A DNA stretch of 64,000 nt from Reinekea marina. Its GTDB lineage: Bacteria; Pseudomonadota; Gammaproteobacteria; Pseudomonadales; Natronospirillaceae. Both the position numbers and the translations under genes were made by a program. The notes under the pieces were generated by a model. That model saw only the letters and a program-made list of their open reading frames with translations, ran no database searches and had not been told where the DNA came from. The DNA lies in the NCBI RefSeq assembly GCF_030409715.1, contig NZ_JAUFQI010000001.1, positions 3,274,501 through 3,338,500 on the forward strand. Reading direction: 5' to 3'. Below, piece after piece: positions 32,747 through 42,859 of the stretch. Positions within the stretch are counted from its first letter, which is position 1. Each line of letters begins with the position of its first letter.

Positions 32747-33652
32747 CTAGCCTTTACCTTTGGTTTTGGTTTTGTGTGGTTTCGCATCTGTTTCAATAAA
32801 ATCAAAGATCAAACCCGCTACGTCTTTTCCTGTAGCCTGCTCTATGCCCTCTAAACCTGGCGATGAATTTACTTCCATCACGACCGGTCCATTCTTAGAT
32901 TGTAGCAAATCAACGCCACACACATTTAAACCCATAACTTTAGCTGCTTTAGCCGCCGTAGCCCGCTCTTCTTTAGTGAGCTTGATTAATTGGGCTGAGC
33001 CGCCGCGATGTAGGTTGGAGCGGAACTCGCCTTCGGCACCCTGGCGTTTCATCGCAGCGACAACTTTCCCGCCAACAACGAAGCATCGAATGTCTGCACC
33101 ACCGGCTTCCTTGATGTACTCTTGAACTAGGATGTTTGCTTTTAAGCCCATAAAGGCCTCAATGATACTTTCAGCGGCTTTATTGGTATCGGCCAACACC
33201 ACTCCAATACCTTGAGTGCCCTCCAATAGTTTGATCACTAAAGGCGCGCCACCCACATTTTTTATTAAATCTTTTACGTTATCTGGCTTACTGGCAAAGC
33301 CTGTGCGCGGCAAACCAACATCTTTTCTGGACATTAGCTGTAATGAACGCAACTTATCTCGTGAACGACTGATGGCGACCGATTCGTTCACACAAAATGT
33401 GCCCATCATCTCAAACTGACGAACAACCGCTGTACCATAAAAAGTAATTGACGCGCCGATGCGTGGAATAACAGCATCAAAGTAAGGAAGCTCCTCACCA
33501 TGGTATCGAACAGCAGGCCGACTGCGGGTTATATCCATATAGCAATGCAGGGTATCGATCACTTCTACTTCATGACCACGCGCGCGGCCAGCTTCGACGA
33601 GTCGGCGGGTTGAGTAGAGGTTTTCGTTTCGAGAAAGTACAGCGATTTTCAT
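32747..33652 (-). CDS. rimK: RimK alpha-L-glutamate ligase
   Basis: An ATP-grasp ligase that adds glutamate to the C-terminus of ribosomal protein S6 or makes poly-alpha-glutamate. The 301 residues match the standard enzyme. Signatures are [39 protein letters not shown] (ATP loop), [19 protein letters not shown] and [15 protein letters not shown] (metal ligands). It is the first gene of the three-gene operon with an AstE-like and a RimB-like gene. Confidence 0.93.
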   Translation of the reverse strand: MKIAVLSRNENLYSTRRLVEAGRARGHEVEVIDTLHCYMDITRSRPAVRYHGEELPYFDAVIPRIGASITFYGTAVVRQFEMMGTFCVNESVAISRSRDKLRSLQLMSRKDVGLPRTGFASKPDNVKDLIKNVGGAPLVIKLLEGTQGIGVVLADTNKAAESIIEAFMGLKANILVQEYIKEAGGADIRCFVVGGKVVAAMKRQGAEGEFRSNLHRGGSAQLIKLTKEERATAAKAAKVMGLNVCGVDLLQSKNGPVVMEVNSSPGLEGIEQATGKDVAGLIFDFIETDAKPHKTKTKGKG

Positions 33653-33792
33653 AGCAAGCCCTTGATTAAGAAAAGCGGCACTCGCAATGAATTTGCCAGT
33701 GGCCTAATCTTGAATAATGTTAGAGAAACCTTAGTTTGTCGATCATTATTTACAAGGGCGGCTAACTATTTTAAAACCACTCAGAGAATCGC

Positions 33793-34476
33793 TTACAGGT
33801 CTAAAAATTTAGGATTGAGCCAATCGCTCGGGATATCGCTCAGTTTTTCTGAAAAAGGCATTACGCCTATCAACGGAGCTCTTAAATACTGTTGCAAGGT
33901 TTGAATGTTTTCTTCTAGGCCGTCCATTTCAGGGTCAATACAATTCGCGATCCACCCAGCGACCTTTAAGCCATCTCGTTCAATGGCTTCCATTGTAAGA
34001 ATGGCATGATTCAAACAACCAAGTTTCATACCCACTACTAAAATAACGTCAAGATTAAGTGCCTTTACAACGTCCGCCAAGGTTTCGCGGTTGTTTAGCG
34101 GCACGCGCCAACCTCCAGCCCCTTCAACAAGGGTTAGCGCTGCATTAGCGCTCATTAAAGTGCCTCGCACAAAACCCACCAGCTGCTGAGAAGACAAACG
34201 TTTATTTTCACGTTGTGCTGCAATATGAGGTGCCATGGGTGCTTTTAGTAACACAGGGTTCGTTTGTTGATAACTCAGTTTCACCGTGGAAGCATTCGCT
34301 AAGTTTACGGCATCGTCATTTTTTTCTTCGCCATTCAATAACTCCGACCCGGCCGCCAATGGTTTTAACCCAAGCGTTGAATGGCCTTGCTGTGCAAAGG
34401 CGTTCAACAAGGCTACTGATACAAAAGTTTTGCCTGCGTCGGTATCGGTACCGGAAATAAAATATTTTCGTTTCAT
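33793..34476 (-). CDS. bioD: Dethiobiotin synthetase
   Basis: It closes the ureido ring of biotin from 7,8-diaminopelargonate, CO2 and ATP. The P-loop is FISGTDTDAGKTFVSVALL near the N-terminus. Further signatures are LVEGAGGWRVPL and VGMKLGCLNHAILT. The 227 residues are standard. It starts directly at the end of bioC (34477), the last gene of bioB-bioF-bioH-bioC-bioD. Confidence 0.95.
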   Translation of the reverse strand: MKRKYFISGTDTDAGKTFVSVALLNAFAQQGHSTLGLKPLAAGSELLNGEEKNDDAVNLANASTVKLSYQQTNPVLLKAPMAPHIAAQRENKRLSSQQLVGFVRGTLMSANAALTLVEGAGGWRVPLNNRETLADVVKALNLDVILVVGMKLGCLNHAILTMEAIERDGLKVAGWIANCIDPEMDGLEENIQTLQQYLRAPLIGVMPFSEKLSDIPSDWLNPKFLDL

Positions 34477-35250
34477 TTAATTCGGTTTCTTTAAAATTAT
34501 GTAAAAAATTTCCCATGTGGCGGGGTATTGCGAATTTTGCCTTCTAAACGGCTGATAAGCACGCAACATTTTTCGGACCGACGATACTTTAGGTTGCTCA
34601 TTACGATCAACATGATTCGCCCCTAATATCTTAAGTTCATTGAGCAAGGTTAAAGGGTGATCGTATAAAACTTCGATGAATGATTCCTGCCAATGTTCTA
34701 CCACAAAGCCTGTATCACTGATGGCATCGCGCCACTGTTGAGCGCTATTAAACTGATTTACGTGCGCTACTTCATCCACCGATTGCCAAGCGGTTTTTAG
34801 TTCGCTTAAAGTTTTTGGTCCGACAGTGGCTAAAGCAAGATAACCCCCTGGCGTTAACATGGAAAAAGCATGTTCAACAAACTTCATCGGGCACTCTAAC
34901 CATTGCACAGCTAAACTTGACACAGCTAAGTCGATACTCGAACTTTGAAAGGGCGGTTGTTCAAGATCGGCCTGCACCGTTATTACCTTTCGGTGACGAT
35001 GCTTTGCTTGGTGTAACATCGCATTCGATAAATCTAACCCGAATAGCTCGCGCGGGTTAAACCGATGATCAAGCGCAGGCAGTAAATAGCCTGTCCCTGT
35101 GCCTAAATCGACCGCTTTTTGAGCGCTCACCATAGGAAGCCGGGTTACACGTTTCATGAGTTCGTCGGCCACTTGGCGTTGCAAGTGCGCCACTGAGTCG
35201 TAGTGCTCTGCCGCAGCACTAAACGATTGAGCTACTGCGGATTTATTCAT
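34477..35250 (-). CDS. bioC: Malonyl-ACP O-methyltransferase
   Basis: It methylates malonyl-ACP so that it can prime pimeloyl synthesis. The SAM-binding motif is AVDLGTGTGYLLPAL, preceded by the BioC-typical N-terminus (VAQSFSAAAEHYDSVAHLQ). SSLAVQWLE and GGYLALAT are further marks. I use the ATG at 35250 (MNKSAVAQ), which overlaps the bioH stop by 8 bp (ATGAATAA), rather than the upstream ATG at 35310 that lies inside bioH. Confidence 0.93.
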   Translation of the reverse strand: MNKSAVAQSFSAAAEHYDSVAHLQRQVADELMKRVTRLPMVSAQKAVDLGTGTGYLLPALDHRFNPRELFGLDLSNAMLHQAKHRHRKVITVQADLEQPPFQSSSIDLAVSSLAVQWLECPMKFVEHAFSMLTPGGYLALATVGPKTLSELKTAWQSVDEVAHVNQFNSAQQWRDAISDTGFVVEHWQESFIEVLYDHPLTLLNELKILGANHVDRNEQPKVSSVRKMLRAYQPFRRQNSQYPATWEIFYIILKKPN

Positions 35251-35884
35251 GTGACTGAATCCAATTAATGGTGTCTGCTTCTGCAAATAACGGCGCACTG
35301 TGCTGTGCATTGATTTTGGTTAAAGATGCCACTGGCAATGCTTCCCAAGCTTTAGAGGCTTTTTCGATCGGTACCAATTGATCTTGAGCACTGAGCAATA
35401 CGTGACAGGGCACATCCACTTTAAAATTTTCGGCGTTAAAATCGTACAACCACTGCAAAGTATTCAGCTGCTTTCCTAAACATAAATATGAAGACACCTC
35501 TTTACCGCGTGCTTGATCTACCAGTAAAGCAAAGCGTTTTCGAGTAGCCTCGGGGTTAGCCTCATACCGAGCCATAAAACCTTCTGCTACATCAGGCTCT
35601 AACCCATTCTCACCGCTAAATTGCACGTTGGTATTTATCAGCAAACAATTCTGCACCCACTTGTTTCGACTGGCGAGCTGATAAGCTAATGCGCCCCCTA
35701 AAGACCATCCCACCAGCTGAGTTGGCTCGGTAATTTGGCGGCTGCATTTTTGAAGCCAGGAATCGACGGTGCCTTGCTCATTTTGAAAACTCAATTGCTC
35801 TTCATTTTCGGCACCAAGCTGTGCTTTTAAAGTGTCGAAGCTGGTTTCATTCATTTGCCAACCCGGTAACCAAACGCGCTTCAT
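35243..35884 (-). CDS. bioH: BioH-like pimeloyl-ACP methyl ester esterase
   Basis: An alpha/beta hydrolase that removes the methyl ester from pimeloyl-ACP. The nucleophile elbow is LVGWSLGGALAYQ, the acid LLSAQDQLVP and the His NAQHSAPL. At 213 residues it is shorter than the Escherichia coli BioH but fits the compact form found inside pseudomonad-type bio operons. It overlaps bioF by 4 bp (ATGA) and bioC by 8 bp. Confidence 0.85.
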   Translation of the reverse strand: MKRVWLPGWQMNETSFDTLKAQLGAENEEQLSFQNEQGTVDSWLQKCSRQITEPTQLVGWSLGGALAYQLASRNKWVQNCLLINTNVQFSGENGLEPDVAEGFMARYEANPEATRKRFALLVDQARGKEVSSYLCLGKQLNTLQWLYDFNAENFKVDVPCHVLLSAQDQLVPIEKASKAWEALPVASLTKINAQHSAPLFAEADTINWIQSHE

Positions 35885-37035
35885 ACGACCAACCTTAATG
35901 CATCATAGAGCTCATCAATATCGGCTTGAGTGTGATCGGCACTGAGCGTAAATCTTAATCGTGCCGTTCCCTTGGGCACAGTTGGCGGCCGGATCGCTGA
36001 GACTAAAATTCCCTGCTCTTTTAATTGCTTGCTTAACTGCAATGCTCGTTCGTTTGCACCCACCAGCACCGGTTGTATGGCGGTAGAAGAAGACATTAAT
36101 TCGAAACCTAACGAGGAGATTTTAGCTCTAAAATAAGCAATATTTTGATTCAATTGGGCTCGACGATCTTGGCCATTGATCACCAACTTTAAAGACTCTC
36201 GAGTAGCTGCGGCTACCGAAGGTGGAGACGCCGTGGTATAGGTATAAGGCCGCGAGTATTGCAAAATGTATTCAATGGTTGTCGCATCGCCAGCAACAAA
36301 AGCGCCAGAAGTACCAAAGGCTTTACCTAATGTGCCTATCACCAAGGGAACCGCTTTCGAATCTAATCCTAACTGAGATACCAAGCCGGCACCGTTGTCA
36401 CCTAAAGTACCCAAACCATGTGCATCATCTACCATCAACCAAGCACCGTACTGCGAACAGAGTTGAGCAATGTCGGTTAAGGGCGCGCAATCACCATCCA
36501 TCGAAAATACGCCATCGGTCACGACTAATTTTTTACTGGTCGCTGAAGCCAAACATTGCTCTAGGTGTTCTAAATCATTGTGCCGATACCGCAAAGAGCG
36601 CGCTTGCGACAAGATACCGCCATCGATCAACGAGGCATGATTCAGCTTATCTTGAATGATCGTATCGTGACGTGTCATCAAGGCTGCTATAACACCCAGG
36701 TTGGCCATATAGCCTGTTGAGAACAGCAATGCTCTCTCTCGCACCATAAAGGCGGCTAACTCTTGCTCTAACTGCTCATGCTCTCGATGATGGCCATCTA
36801 TTAAATGCGATGCGCCCGCTCCTACGCCTACTTTTTTAATACTGGCAATCATGGCCTCGCAGACGAGAGGGTGGTTAGCTAAGCCTAAGTAATCGTTACT
36901 GCAAAACGAGAGCATGGGTTGGCCATCAATGACAACTCTAATGCCTTGTGCAGAATGCAACTGCACGCGTGAACGAAGCAGCTGATCGTTTTTGCGCTTT
37001 TCTATTGCCGCGCTGATGTCGCTAAATTGTTTCAA
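35881..37035 (-). CDS. bioF: 8-amino-7-oxononanoate synthase
   Basis: A PLP enzyme joining pimeloyl-ACP and alanine. Signatures are SFCSNDYLGLANHPLV, the DDAHGLGTLG loop and the PLP Lys region IGTLGKAFGTSGAFV. The 384 residues are standard. It begins directly after bioB and overlaps bioH. No bioA is present in the window, so the diaminopelargonate aminotransferase must lie elsewhere. Confidence 0.96.
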   Translation of the reverse strand: MKQFSDISAAIEKRKNDQLLRSRVQLHSAQGIRVVIDGQPMLSFCSNDYLGLANHPLVCEAMIASIKKVGVGAGASHLIDGHHREHEQLEQELAAFMVRERALLFSTGYMANLGVIAALMTRHDTIIQDKLNHASLIDGGILSQARSLRYRHNDLEHLEQCLASATSKKLVVTDGVFSMDGDCAPLTDIAQLCSQYGAWLMVDDAHGLGTLGDNGAGLVSQLGLDSKAVPLVIGTLGKAFGTSGAFVAGDATTIEYILQYSRPYTYTTASPPSVAAATRESLKLVINGQDRRAQLNQNIAYFRAKISSLGFELMSSSTAIQPVLVGANERALQLSKQLKEQGILVSAIRPPTVPKGTARLRFTLSADHTQADIDELYDALRLVV

Positions 37036-38088
37036 TTATAAGGTCGCGTCGTAAAATTTTTCGTTATTGCGCTTAGGGCAATTCATCGGATCAAAGGTTT
37101 GCACAGCGTCGTTGTCGAAGCTGCCTTCGCGCTCAGGACGTATGCCCAATTTTTTAAACAAGGCTTTGTCTTTGTTTGCCTCTGGATTTGCGGTGGTTAA
37201 TAGCTTTTCACCATAAAAAATAGAGTTTGCGCCAGCGAAGAAGGTCATCGCCTGCATTTCTTCTGTCATCTCTTCTCGCCCTGCCGATAATCGCACGTGT
37301 GATGTCGGCATCATGATTCGTGCCACGGCAATGGCACGGATAAAGTCGAGTGAATCTAATTCCTCTTCTTGTGCCATTGGCGTTCCTTCGACTTTCACCA
37401 GCATATTTACCGGTACGCTTTCTGGATGCGGATTCATGTTGGCGAGCTGAATAAACATGCTGGCGCGGTCACCGACGCCTTCGCCCATTCCCAAAATGCC
37501 GCCTGAGCAAATTTTCATACCTGCATTACGTACGTTTTGTAGGGTTTCTAAGCGATCACCGTAAGTACGGGTCGTTATAATTTCTCCGTAATACTCAGGT
37601 GAGGTGTCTAAATTGTGGTTGTAGTAATCTAATCCTGCATCGGCAAGTTCTGCGGCTTGCTCATCTTTAAGCATGCCCAGCGTCATGCAAGTTTCTAGCC
37701 CCAACTCTTTTACGCTTTTAACCATTTCAATAATATGCGGGAAATCTTTAACCGCAGGAGAGCGATAGGCTGCTCCCATGCAAAATCGGCTTGCGCCAGC
37801 GGCTTTGGCGGCCTTAGCTTGCTCAATCACCTTTTGAACTTCCATCAACTTTTCTTTTGCTAAACCGGTATTGTAATGCGCCGATTGAGGGCAGTATTTA
37901 CAGTCTTCTGGGCAGGCTCCCGTTTTAATCGATAAAAGCGTACTGACCTGCACTTCATTAGGGTCGAAATTAGCGCGATGCACACTGGCGGCTTGAAACA
38001 TTAAATCATTAAATGGCAACTCAAACAGAGCCACGACTTCTTCTTTAGTCCAGTTGTGGCGGGGGGTTGTCGGGTTTAACGTGGTCAT
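37036..38088 (-). CDS. bioB: Biotin synthase
   Basis: A radical SAM enzyme inserting sulfur into dethiobiotin. The [4Fe-4S] motif is CPEDCKYC, followed by [20 protein letters not shown] and the late [14 protein letters not shown] region with auxiliary-cluster residues fit the family. The 350 residues are standard. It is the first gene of the bio operon and diverges from comF, the arrangement known from Pseudomonas. Confidence 0.97.
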   Translation of the reverse strand: MTTLNPTTPRHNWTKEEVVALFELPFNDLMFQAASVHRANFDPNEVQVSTLLSIKTGACPEDCKYCPQSAHYNTGLAKEKLMEVQKVIEQAKAAKAAGASRFCMGAAYRSPAVKDFPHIIEMVKSVKELGLETCMTLGMLKDEQAAELADAGLDYYNHNLDTSPEYYGEIITTRTYGDRLETLQNVRNAGMKICSGGILGMGEGVGDRASMFIQLANMNPHPESVPVNMLVKVEGTPMAQEEELDSLDFIRAIAVARIMMPTSHVRLSAGREEMTEEMQAMTFFAGANSIFYGEKLLTTANPEANKDKALFKKLGIRPEREGSFDNDAVQTFDPMNCPKRNNEKFYDATL

Positions 38089-38330
38089 AATGCATCCTAG
38101 TTGTGTTTCAGCCAGCTTCGCGCTTGCTATTTAATCGAGTTTTAGTGGTTTAAATTTTATAGGTCGCTTCAAATAGGTCAACCTTGAGTAACCCAGAACC
38201 TTACTACTGATCAATATTCAACCACAGTGATAATAGTTCGGACTTCAATCGCAACTTTTGAATGGACTGTTTGTCGTCTTTGTCTTTGGCTTGTATGGTG
38301 AGTAAACCATTCGTTCAAGGAAGAACAACA

Positions 38331-39029
38331 ATGCTAATTAAGTGGCGTGCATGGCTTGCCCATGCATTAAACCCGGTATGCCCTGGTTGCCAGCAAGCTC
38401 TAGCCGGTGACCATTTGTGTTTAGTGTGTCAAAGCTTTTTAACCCCTTTGCCACTGCCCTGCCCTTGCTGTGGTGAACCTAATTCAAACGGTCACCGATG
38501 TGGACGATGCTTAAAATACCCAAGCCGATGGGACCGACTCTATGCCCCATGGCCGTTCGAATTTTTGGCACGCCATCTCATTCTTGAATTTAAATACCGC
38601 CGAAATTTTGCGGCTGGGCAAGCGCTGGTTAGGCTGTGGCACGCTAATGTGGGAGCTGTTGACTTGCCGGATGCATTCGCCTTTGCGCCTATGACTCACG
38701 CTAAGCAAATGAAGCGTGGGTATAACCAAGCTCAATGGCTGTGCCGATCTTTTTCTAAATCCTTCAAAAGGCCTGTGTTTTCAGGGCTTCAAAAAAAACA
38801 CGATACTCAACCTCTGGAAGGACTAACTAAAAAAGAGCGAAAGCGGGTTCTAAAGAATTCATTTCAGGTTCTATCCCCTCCGCCCAAGCATATTGCCATC
38901 ATAGATGACGTCTTCACTTCAGGCGCAACGGCCAACGAATTAGCACGCATTTTAAAAAAAGCGGGCGCGGCCCGTGTCGATATTTGGGTGCTGGCAAGAA
39001 CCCCATTACAAGGTAAATCAATGCTTTAA
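38331..39029 (+). CDS. comF: ComF-family phosphoribosyltransferase-like protein
   Basis: A protein of the ComF family, linked to DNA uptake and replication-fork work in some bacteria. Two zinc-finger-like pairs (NPVCPGCQQAL ... HLCLVCQSF and CPCCGEP ... RCGRC) precede the PRTase domain with PRPP loop IAIIDDVFTSGAT. The ATG at 38331 (MLIKWR) is chosen since AAGGA lies 11 bp upstream; the frame extends to 38262. The end overlaps the convergent histidine kinase gene by 12 bp. Confidence 0.88.
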   Translation: MLIKWRAWLAHALNPVCPGCQQALAGDHLCLVCQSFLTPLPLPCPCCGEPNSNGHRCGRCLKYPSRWDRLYAPWPFEFLARHLILEFKYRRNFAAGQALVRLWHANVGAVDLPDAFAFAPMTHAKQMKRGYNQAQWLCRSFSKSFKRPVFSGLQKKHDTQPLEGLTKKERKRVLKNSFQVLSPPPKHIAIIDDVFTSGATANELARILKKAGAARVDIWVLARTPLQGKSML

Positions 39030-40247
39030 ATTTAGTCGATTACTCTTAGAGACGTCGCTGACTGGCAGAGCAATCTCAAAGCTAGCGCCGCGTTTTAAGT
39101 AAGGCTCAACTAAGCGTATATTGCCATTGAGCCCTCTTTCTACCAGATTATAAACCAACGATAAGCCAATGCCGTGGTGCCCACCCATTTGGCTTGAATA
39201 AAACGCTTCAAATACACGGCTTTGGTCATTAGCGGCAATACCATGACCATCATCTGAAAACTGAATCACATATTGGCTACCCTCGCAGTAGCCTTTAATG
39301 TGAATACGCCCTTTATCTTGACCGCGAAAAGCATGTTGCAGTGCGTTTTCGCAAAACACCGAGATAATTTGCATCCAAATATTTGGGTTGGATTGAATGT
39401 ATAGGTCGTCCTTCATATCCATACTAATGTGCACCGTCACGCCTTGTGCGTTTTGGCAAAATAAACGTGCGGCGTCTTCTAAGATCGGTTTTAAAGCAAA
39501 GGTTTGTTTGTCTGTCTGATCGTGCTCAGACACCATCATTTGCACACTTTTGATCAGTTTAGTGGCCTTGGTTACGCTTTTATCAATGACTGACATCACG
39601 TCTAAGGAGCCGGCAATATGGTCAGTGAGATCCGTTTGTGTCAGCTGATCACGTTTTAAATCACTGAGGATGCCGTTTAAATGCGATTCGGCCGTTGAAG
39701 CCGACGTTCGAATATTGCCCAACGGCGTATTTAACTGATGTGACATGCCACGTAACAGCTGACTTAAGGCGGTTTGTTTTTCACGCTCAACCATGAGCGC
39801 TTGTAACGATTCTAGCTCTTTACGTGTGATGGTTTCGCGTTCGGCCAGCTGCTCAAATTGTTCCATCAGCAACACCTCATCGGTGATGTCTATTAGCACC
39901 GTAAGTACACAGTAATCGCCATCGTCTAAAGTGATACGCTGATCTTGCAGCTTTACCCAAACTACCGTGCCATCAACGCGATGTGTTTTCAGCGTCATAG
40001 GCTCGCCAACACCGGTTTCTATGATTTGCGCATACCGTTGTTTGGCGAGTTCATGTATTTCTTCTGGGATCAACGTCATGATTGAATCCAATGTTAAATA
40101 GTCTTCAACGCGATCAAAGCCATACAAACGTGCGTAGTCTTCCGACACGTAAATAGGTTTAAAGTTTTTATGTATTTGCATGGTAACGCCCGACAGGCGA
40201 CCCATGGCCGAGATGAGTTCAGAGGCTGAGATATCTGAAAATTTCAT
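39018..40247 (-). CDS. PAS-domain sensor histidine kinase
   Basis: A 409-residue cytosolic histidine kinase with no membrane segments. A PAS domain covers residues about 10-130 (IHKNFKPIYVSEDYARLYGF, then VLIDITDE). A coiled region leads to the dimerisation box RGMSHQLNTPLGNI with the phospho-acceptor His. The ATPase domain has CENALQHAF (N box), FSDDGHGIA (G1) and HHGIGLSLV (G2). No response regulator is adjacent, so it is an orphan kinase at this locus. Confidence 0.9.
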   Translation of the reverse strand: MKFSDISASELISAMGRLSGVTMQIHKNFKPIYVSEDYARLYGFDRVEDYLTLDSIMTLIPEEIHELAKQRYAQIIETGVGEPMTLKTHRVDGTVVWVKLQDQRITLDDGDYCVLTVLIDITDEVLLMEQFEQLAERETITRKELESLQALMVEREKQTALSQLLRGMSHQLNTPLGNIRTSASTAESHLNGILSDLKRDQLTQTDLTDHIAGSLDVMSVIDKSVTKATKLIKSVQMMVSEHDQTDKQTFALKPILEDAARLFCQNAQGVTVHISMDMKDDLYIQSNPNIWMQIISVFCENALQHAFRGQDKGRIHIKGYCEGSQYVIQFSDDGHGIAANDQSRVFEAFYSSQMGGHHGIGLSLVYNLVERGLNGNIRLVEPYLKRGASFEIALPVSDVSKSNRLNLKH

Positions 40248-40314
40248 TCACTTTCTAACGGCTGTGACTATTCCTCACAGACTAGTTGAGAGTTGTAATT
40301 CCGCCAGTGTGAAT

Positions 40315-41421
40315 TCATACCTCCTGTTTTAGGGCAATGGCGGTTCTTAAGCGAGTTGCGCCAAAGGCGGACATTTTTTCAAAGTCTGCTCGAGCAATGG
40401 GTACATGCTGACAATCGATAGGCAACTGCCTATCGTCATCAAGGTCAGGATCATGGACGTAAATACAGGTGTCGTCGGTGTGCGTCACGGTCACCCAGTG
40501 CGGGGCTTTTTTGCCATCCAATCGGTAGGTACTGATCAAGACTAAAACGGCGTAACCACTGGCCAATAATGTATCGACCTCCGCTTGAACAATGTCACCA
40601 TAAACAATCTCAATATTATTTTCTTTGGCTTGCGCAACAAAGTGATGATGAACCGTACTCATGATGGCTTTCTTTTCGGCTGAGCGAACGCCGTCCAAAA
40701 ATAAAGGCTCATGAGTATTGATAAAAACTTTAGCGCTAAACCCTCTTTTTACAGCAGAAAGGCCCAAGCCCAGAGGGTGACACCCGCCATGACCGGAGGT
40801 CATAAAAATGGTCGTTGCTTCGCGCCAAAGATCGAGCTCTAGCTCTTGCGATAAAGCGACAGACGGATCAAGACTCGACATCGCCATCATTACCGCCGCT
40901 GGACCACAACTGAAATCGGTTGTTTGCGGGTACCAGGTGGTTTTTCTCTGCAACACGGTTTCATCGACTCGGCGAATGGTTTTCTGCATTCGCAAGGCAT
41001 CACTCTTATCATCATAATAATGAGAGTATTCACCAAACACTCGATATCCCCGACGCTCATAAAGTTGCCGAGCCGGTAGGTTATTTTCAGCGACTTCTAA
41101 GCGCATATACAAACGCCCAACATTCGCCGCCAAGAGCTCTAACTCAGCCAAAAGGCGGCCTGCCAACCCTTGCCCGCGCGCCTCTGGCGAAATGGCTAAT
41201 GAATATAACCGAGCCAGGCGCGTGCCTCTGTTACACATCACTAGGCCATAGCCCAGCAACACACCCGGTTTGGCTTCGGCGACGAGCAATATATCCTCTT
41301 GCGATGCGATCCAACGCTGTAAGCTACGTTTACTTAAGCGATCATGATCGAAGCTGCTTTGCTCTAATGTATGTAAAGCAGCAAGGTCCTTTTTTTGCGC
41401 GCGACGAAAATTAACGGCCAC
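40315..41421 (-). CDS. GNAT acetyltransferase fused to C39-like peptidase
   Basis: A fusion of a GNAT domain (residues about 5-140, with SPEARGQGLAGRLLAELELL as acetyl-CoA motif and LPARQLYERRGYRVFG) and a papain-like C39-type peptidase domain (residues about 170-360). The catalytic Cys is in TTDFSCGPAAVMM, the His in KAPHWVTVTHTD and the Asp in VHDPDLDD. I prefer the GTG at 41421 (start of VAVNFRRAQ); the ATG at 41472 lies deeper in the upstream gene. It follows the RLAN-RimK gene with overlap, a pairing that suggests a joint role in making or maturing a peptide; this is inference. Confidence 0.85.
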   Translation of the reverse strand: MAVNFRRAQKKDLAALHTLEQSSFDHDRLSKRSLQRWIASQEDILLVAEAKPGVLLGYGLVMCNRGTRLARLYSLAISPEARGQGLAGRLLAELELLAANVGRLYMRLEVAENNLPARQLYERRGYRVFGEYSHYYDDKSDALRMQKTIRRVDETVLQRKTTWYPQTTDFSCGPAAVMMAMSSLDPSVALSQELELDLWREATTIFMTSGHGGCHPLGLGLSAVKRGFSAKVFINTHEPLFLDGVRSAEKKAIMSTVHHHFVAQAKENNIEIVYGDIVQAEVDTLLASGYAVLVLISTYRLDGKKAPHWVTVTHTDDTCIYVHDPDLDDDRQLPIDCQHVPIARADFEKMSAFGATRLRTAIALKQEV

Positions 41422-42859
41422 GGTTTTCGAGCCGACGTTGAAACTCACCCATAATTTGCATATACAACTCATCTCCTAAATAAAGGTCTTCAACGCCGCG
41501 ATCTAAGCTTGGGTTATCGTTTACTTCAATAACATAGGCTTTCCCTTTGTGTTCTTTAATATCGACGCCGTATAGGCCATTACCAATAATTGAACATGAC
41601 TTTAACGCGGCATCCAAGACGATTTTAGGGACCTCAAAAGTTGGCAGGGTTTCGAAATCACCTGATACGTTACGCTTAGCGCCATGGTTATAGATCTGCC
41701 AATGGTTTCGCGCCATTTTATAACGGCAGGCAAAAATGGCACGCCCACCTAACACACCAATGCGCCAATCAAAATCGGTATATAAGTATTCCTGCGCCAA
41801 CACCAGCGCACTGTCCGCTAATAACAGCTGTAGCTTTTCTCGAAGGGCGTTGCGATCGGCCACTTTGAAGACTCCACGCGAGAACGAACCCTCTGGCATT
41901 TTTAACACCACGGGGTAACTGAAATTATCCTCGATAACGTCTAACGTTGTTGCTTCTGCGTCGGTCACAACCTCAGTCTTTAAACTGGGTACCTGATGGT
42001 AGCTAAAGGCATCGTGTAAAAACACCTTGTTGCAGCAGCGCAAAATAGACTGGGAATCGTCTATAACCACTAAGCCCTGATTTTCAGCCTGAACCGCGAG
42101 CCGATAGGTATGGTGATCGATAGCGGTGGTCTCACGAATGAACAGTGCATCAAAGTGCCCAATATTTGAAATTTGCTCAATACTTAATGCTTCGGCATGA
42201 ATGCCATGCTTTGCCGCGGCTCGAATCATGTGCGTAATGGCCGCTTTATCACTCGGAGGCACCGACTCTTCTGGGTTCACCAAAATTGCCATGTCCCAAC
42301 GCGCTTGTTTTTTCTTGGCTTGCACTTTCCAAATCGACTCTGAAAACTCTTTAAGGTGTTCAGAAAAAACCGCCAGTTGATCGTGGGGCAAATCTGACAA
42401 GCAGAGCTGCGCCACATAAATACTTAACCGTCCAGCATTGGGCTGGAGTGTTAATTTTAGCAATGGCGTTTGCAGCTGCGCGTAAACTCGACTGACCAGT
42501 TTTTGTAATTCAGGCGAGGAAACCTTGCCGAAAAACGCATAAATAGTTTCTTGATTCGCCAATTCAGCCATCAGCTTGCTTTCTTGAGCCATGGTTAAGA
42601 ACGGTTGACCCGCAGGTTGATTGCGCAAGGCGTTTAAGGTTTTGACACTCGGCACCACTTTATGACTTCGCGCTTCGGCCAGCAACGAACAATAGTAGCC
42701 TTTACTCAAGTAGGCTTGGCTATCGCATAGATTGATAATGCGTGTTTTTGGCTCATTGCGTTTTGGGTAGTCTTTTAAGTAGGTGTTAAAGTTAATAACC
42801 CCAGGCAACTCATCACCAACAGGGCTATTTTCATCAATAACGATAAGCGTTTTATACAC
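41411..42859 (-). CDS. RimK-like ATP-grasp ligase with RLAN N-terminal domain
   Basis: A 482-residue ligase from a GTG at 42859 (AGGAA upstream; begins MYKTLIVIDENSP). The N-terminal half is the RimK-like ATP-grasp N-terminal (RLAN) type (IINLCDSQAYLSKGYYCSLLAEAR). The C-terminal ATP-grasp has VVLKMPEGSFSRGVFKV, LAQEYLYTDFDWRIGVLGG and KAYVIEVNDNPSLDRGVED. It should form a peptide-like bond from an amino acid; the substrate is not known. It is distinct from the rimK at 32747 and co-directional with the GNAT-C39 gene that overlaps its end. Confidence 0.87.
   Translation of the reverse strand: MYKTLIVIDENSPVGDELPGVINFNTYLKDYPKRNEPKTRIINLCDSQAYLSKGYYCSLLAEARSHKVVPSVKTLNALRNQPAGQPFLTMAQESKLMAELANQETIYAFFGKVSSPELQKLVSRVYAQLQTPLLKLTLQPNAGRLSIYVAQLCLSDLPHDQLAVFSEHLKEFSESIWKVQAKKKQARWDMAILVNPEESVPPSDKAAITHMIRAAAKHGIHAEALSIEQISNIGHFDALFIRETTAIDHHTYRLAVQAENQGLVVIDDSQSILRCCNKVFLHDAFSYHQVPSLKTEVVTDAEATTLDVIEDNFSYPVVLKMPEGSFSRGVFKVADRNALREKLQLLLADSALVLAQEYLYTDFDWRIGVLGGRAIFACRYKMARNHWQIYNHGAKRNVSGDFETLPTFEVPKIVLDAALKSCSIIGNGLYGVDIKEHKGKAYVIEVNDNPSLDRGVEDLYLGDELYMQIMGEFQRRLENRGR

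Noticed and set aside
41411..42859. Calling the RLAN ligase rimK
   Set aside because: A standard 301-residue RimK is present at 32747-33652; the longer protein has a separate N-terminal domain.
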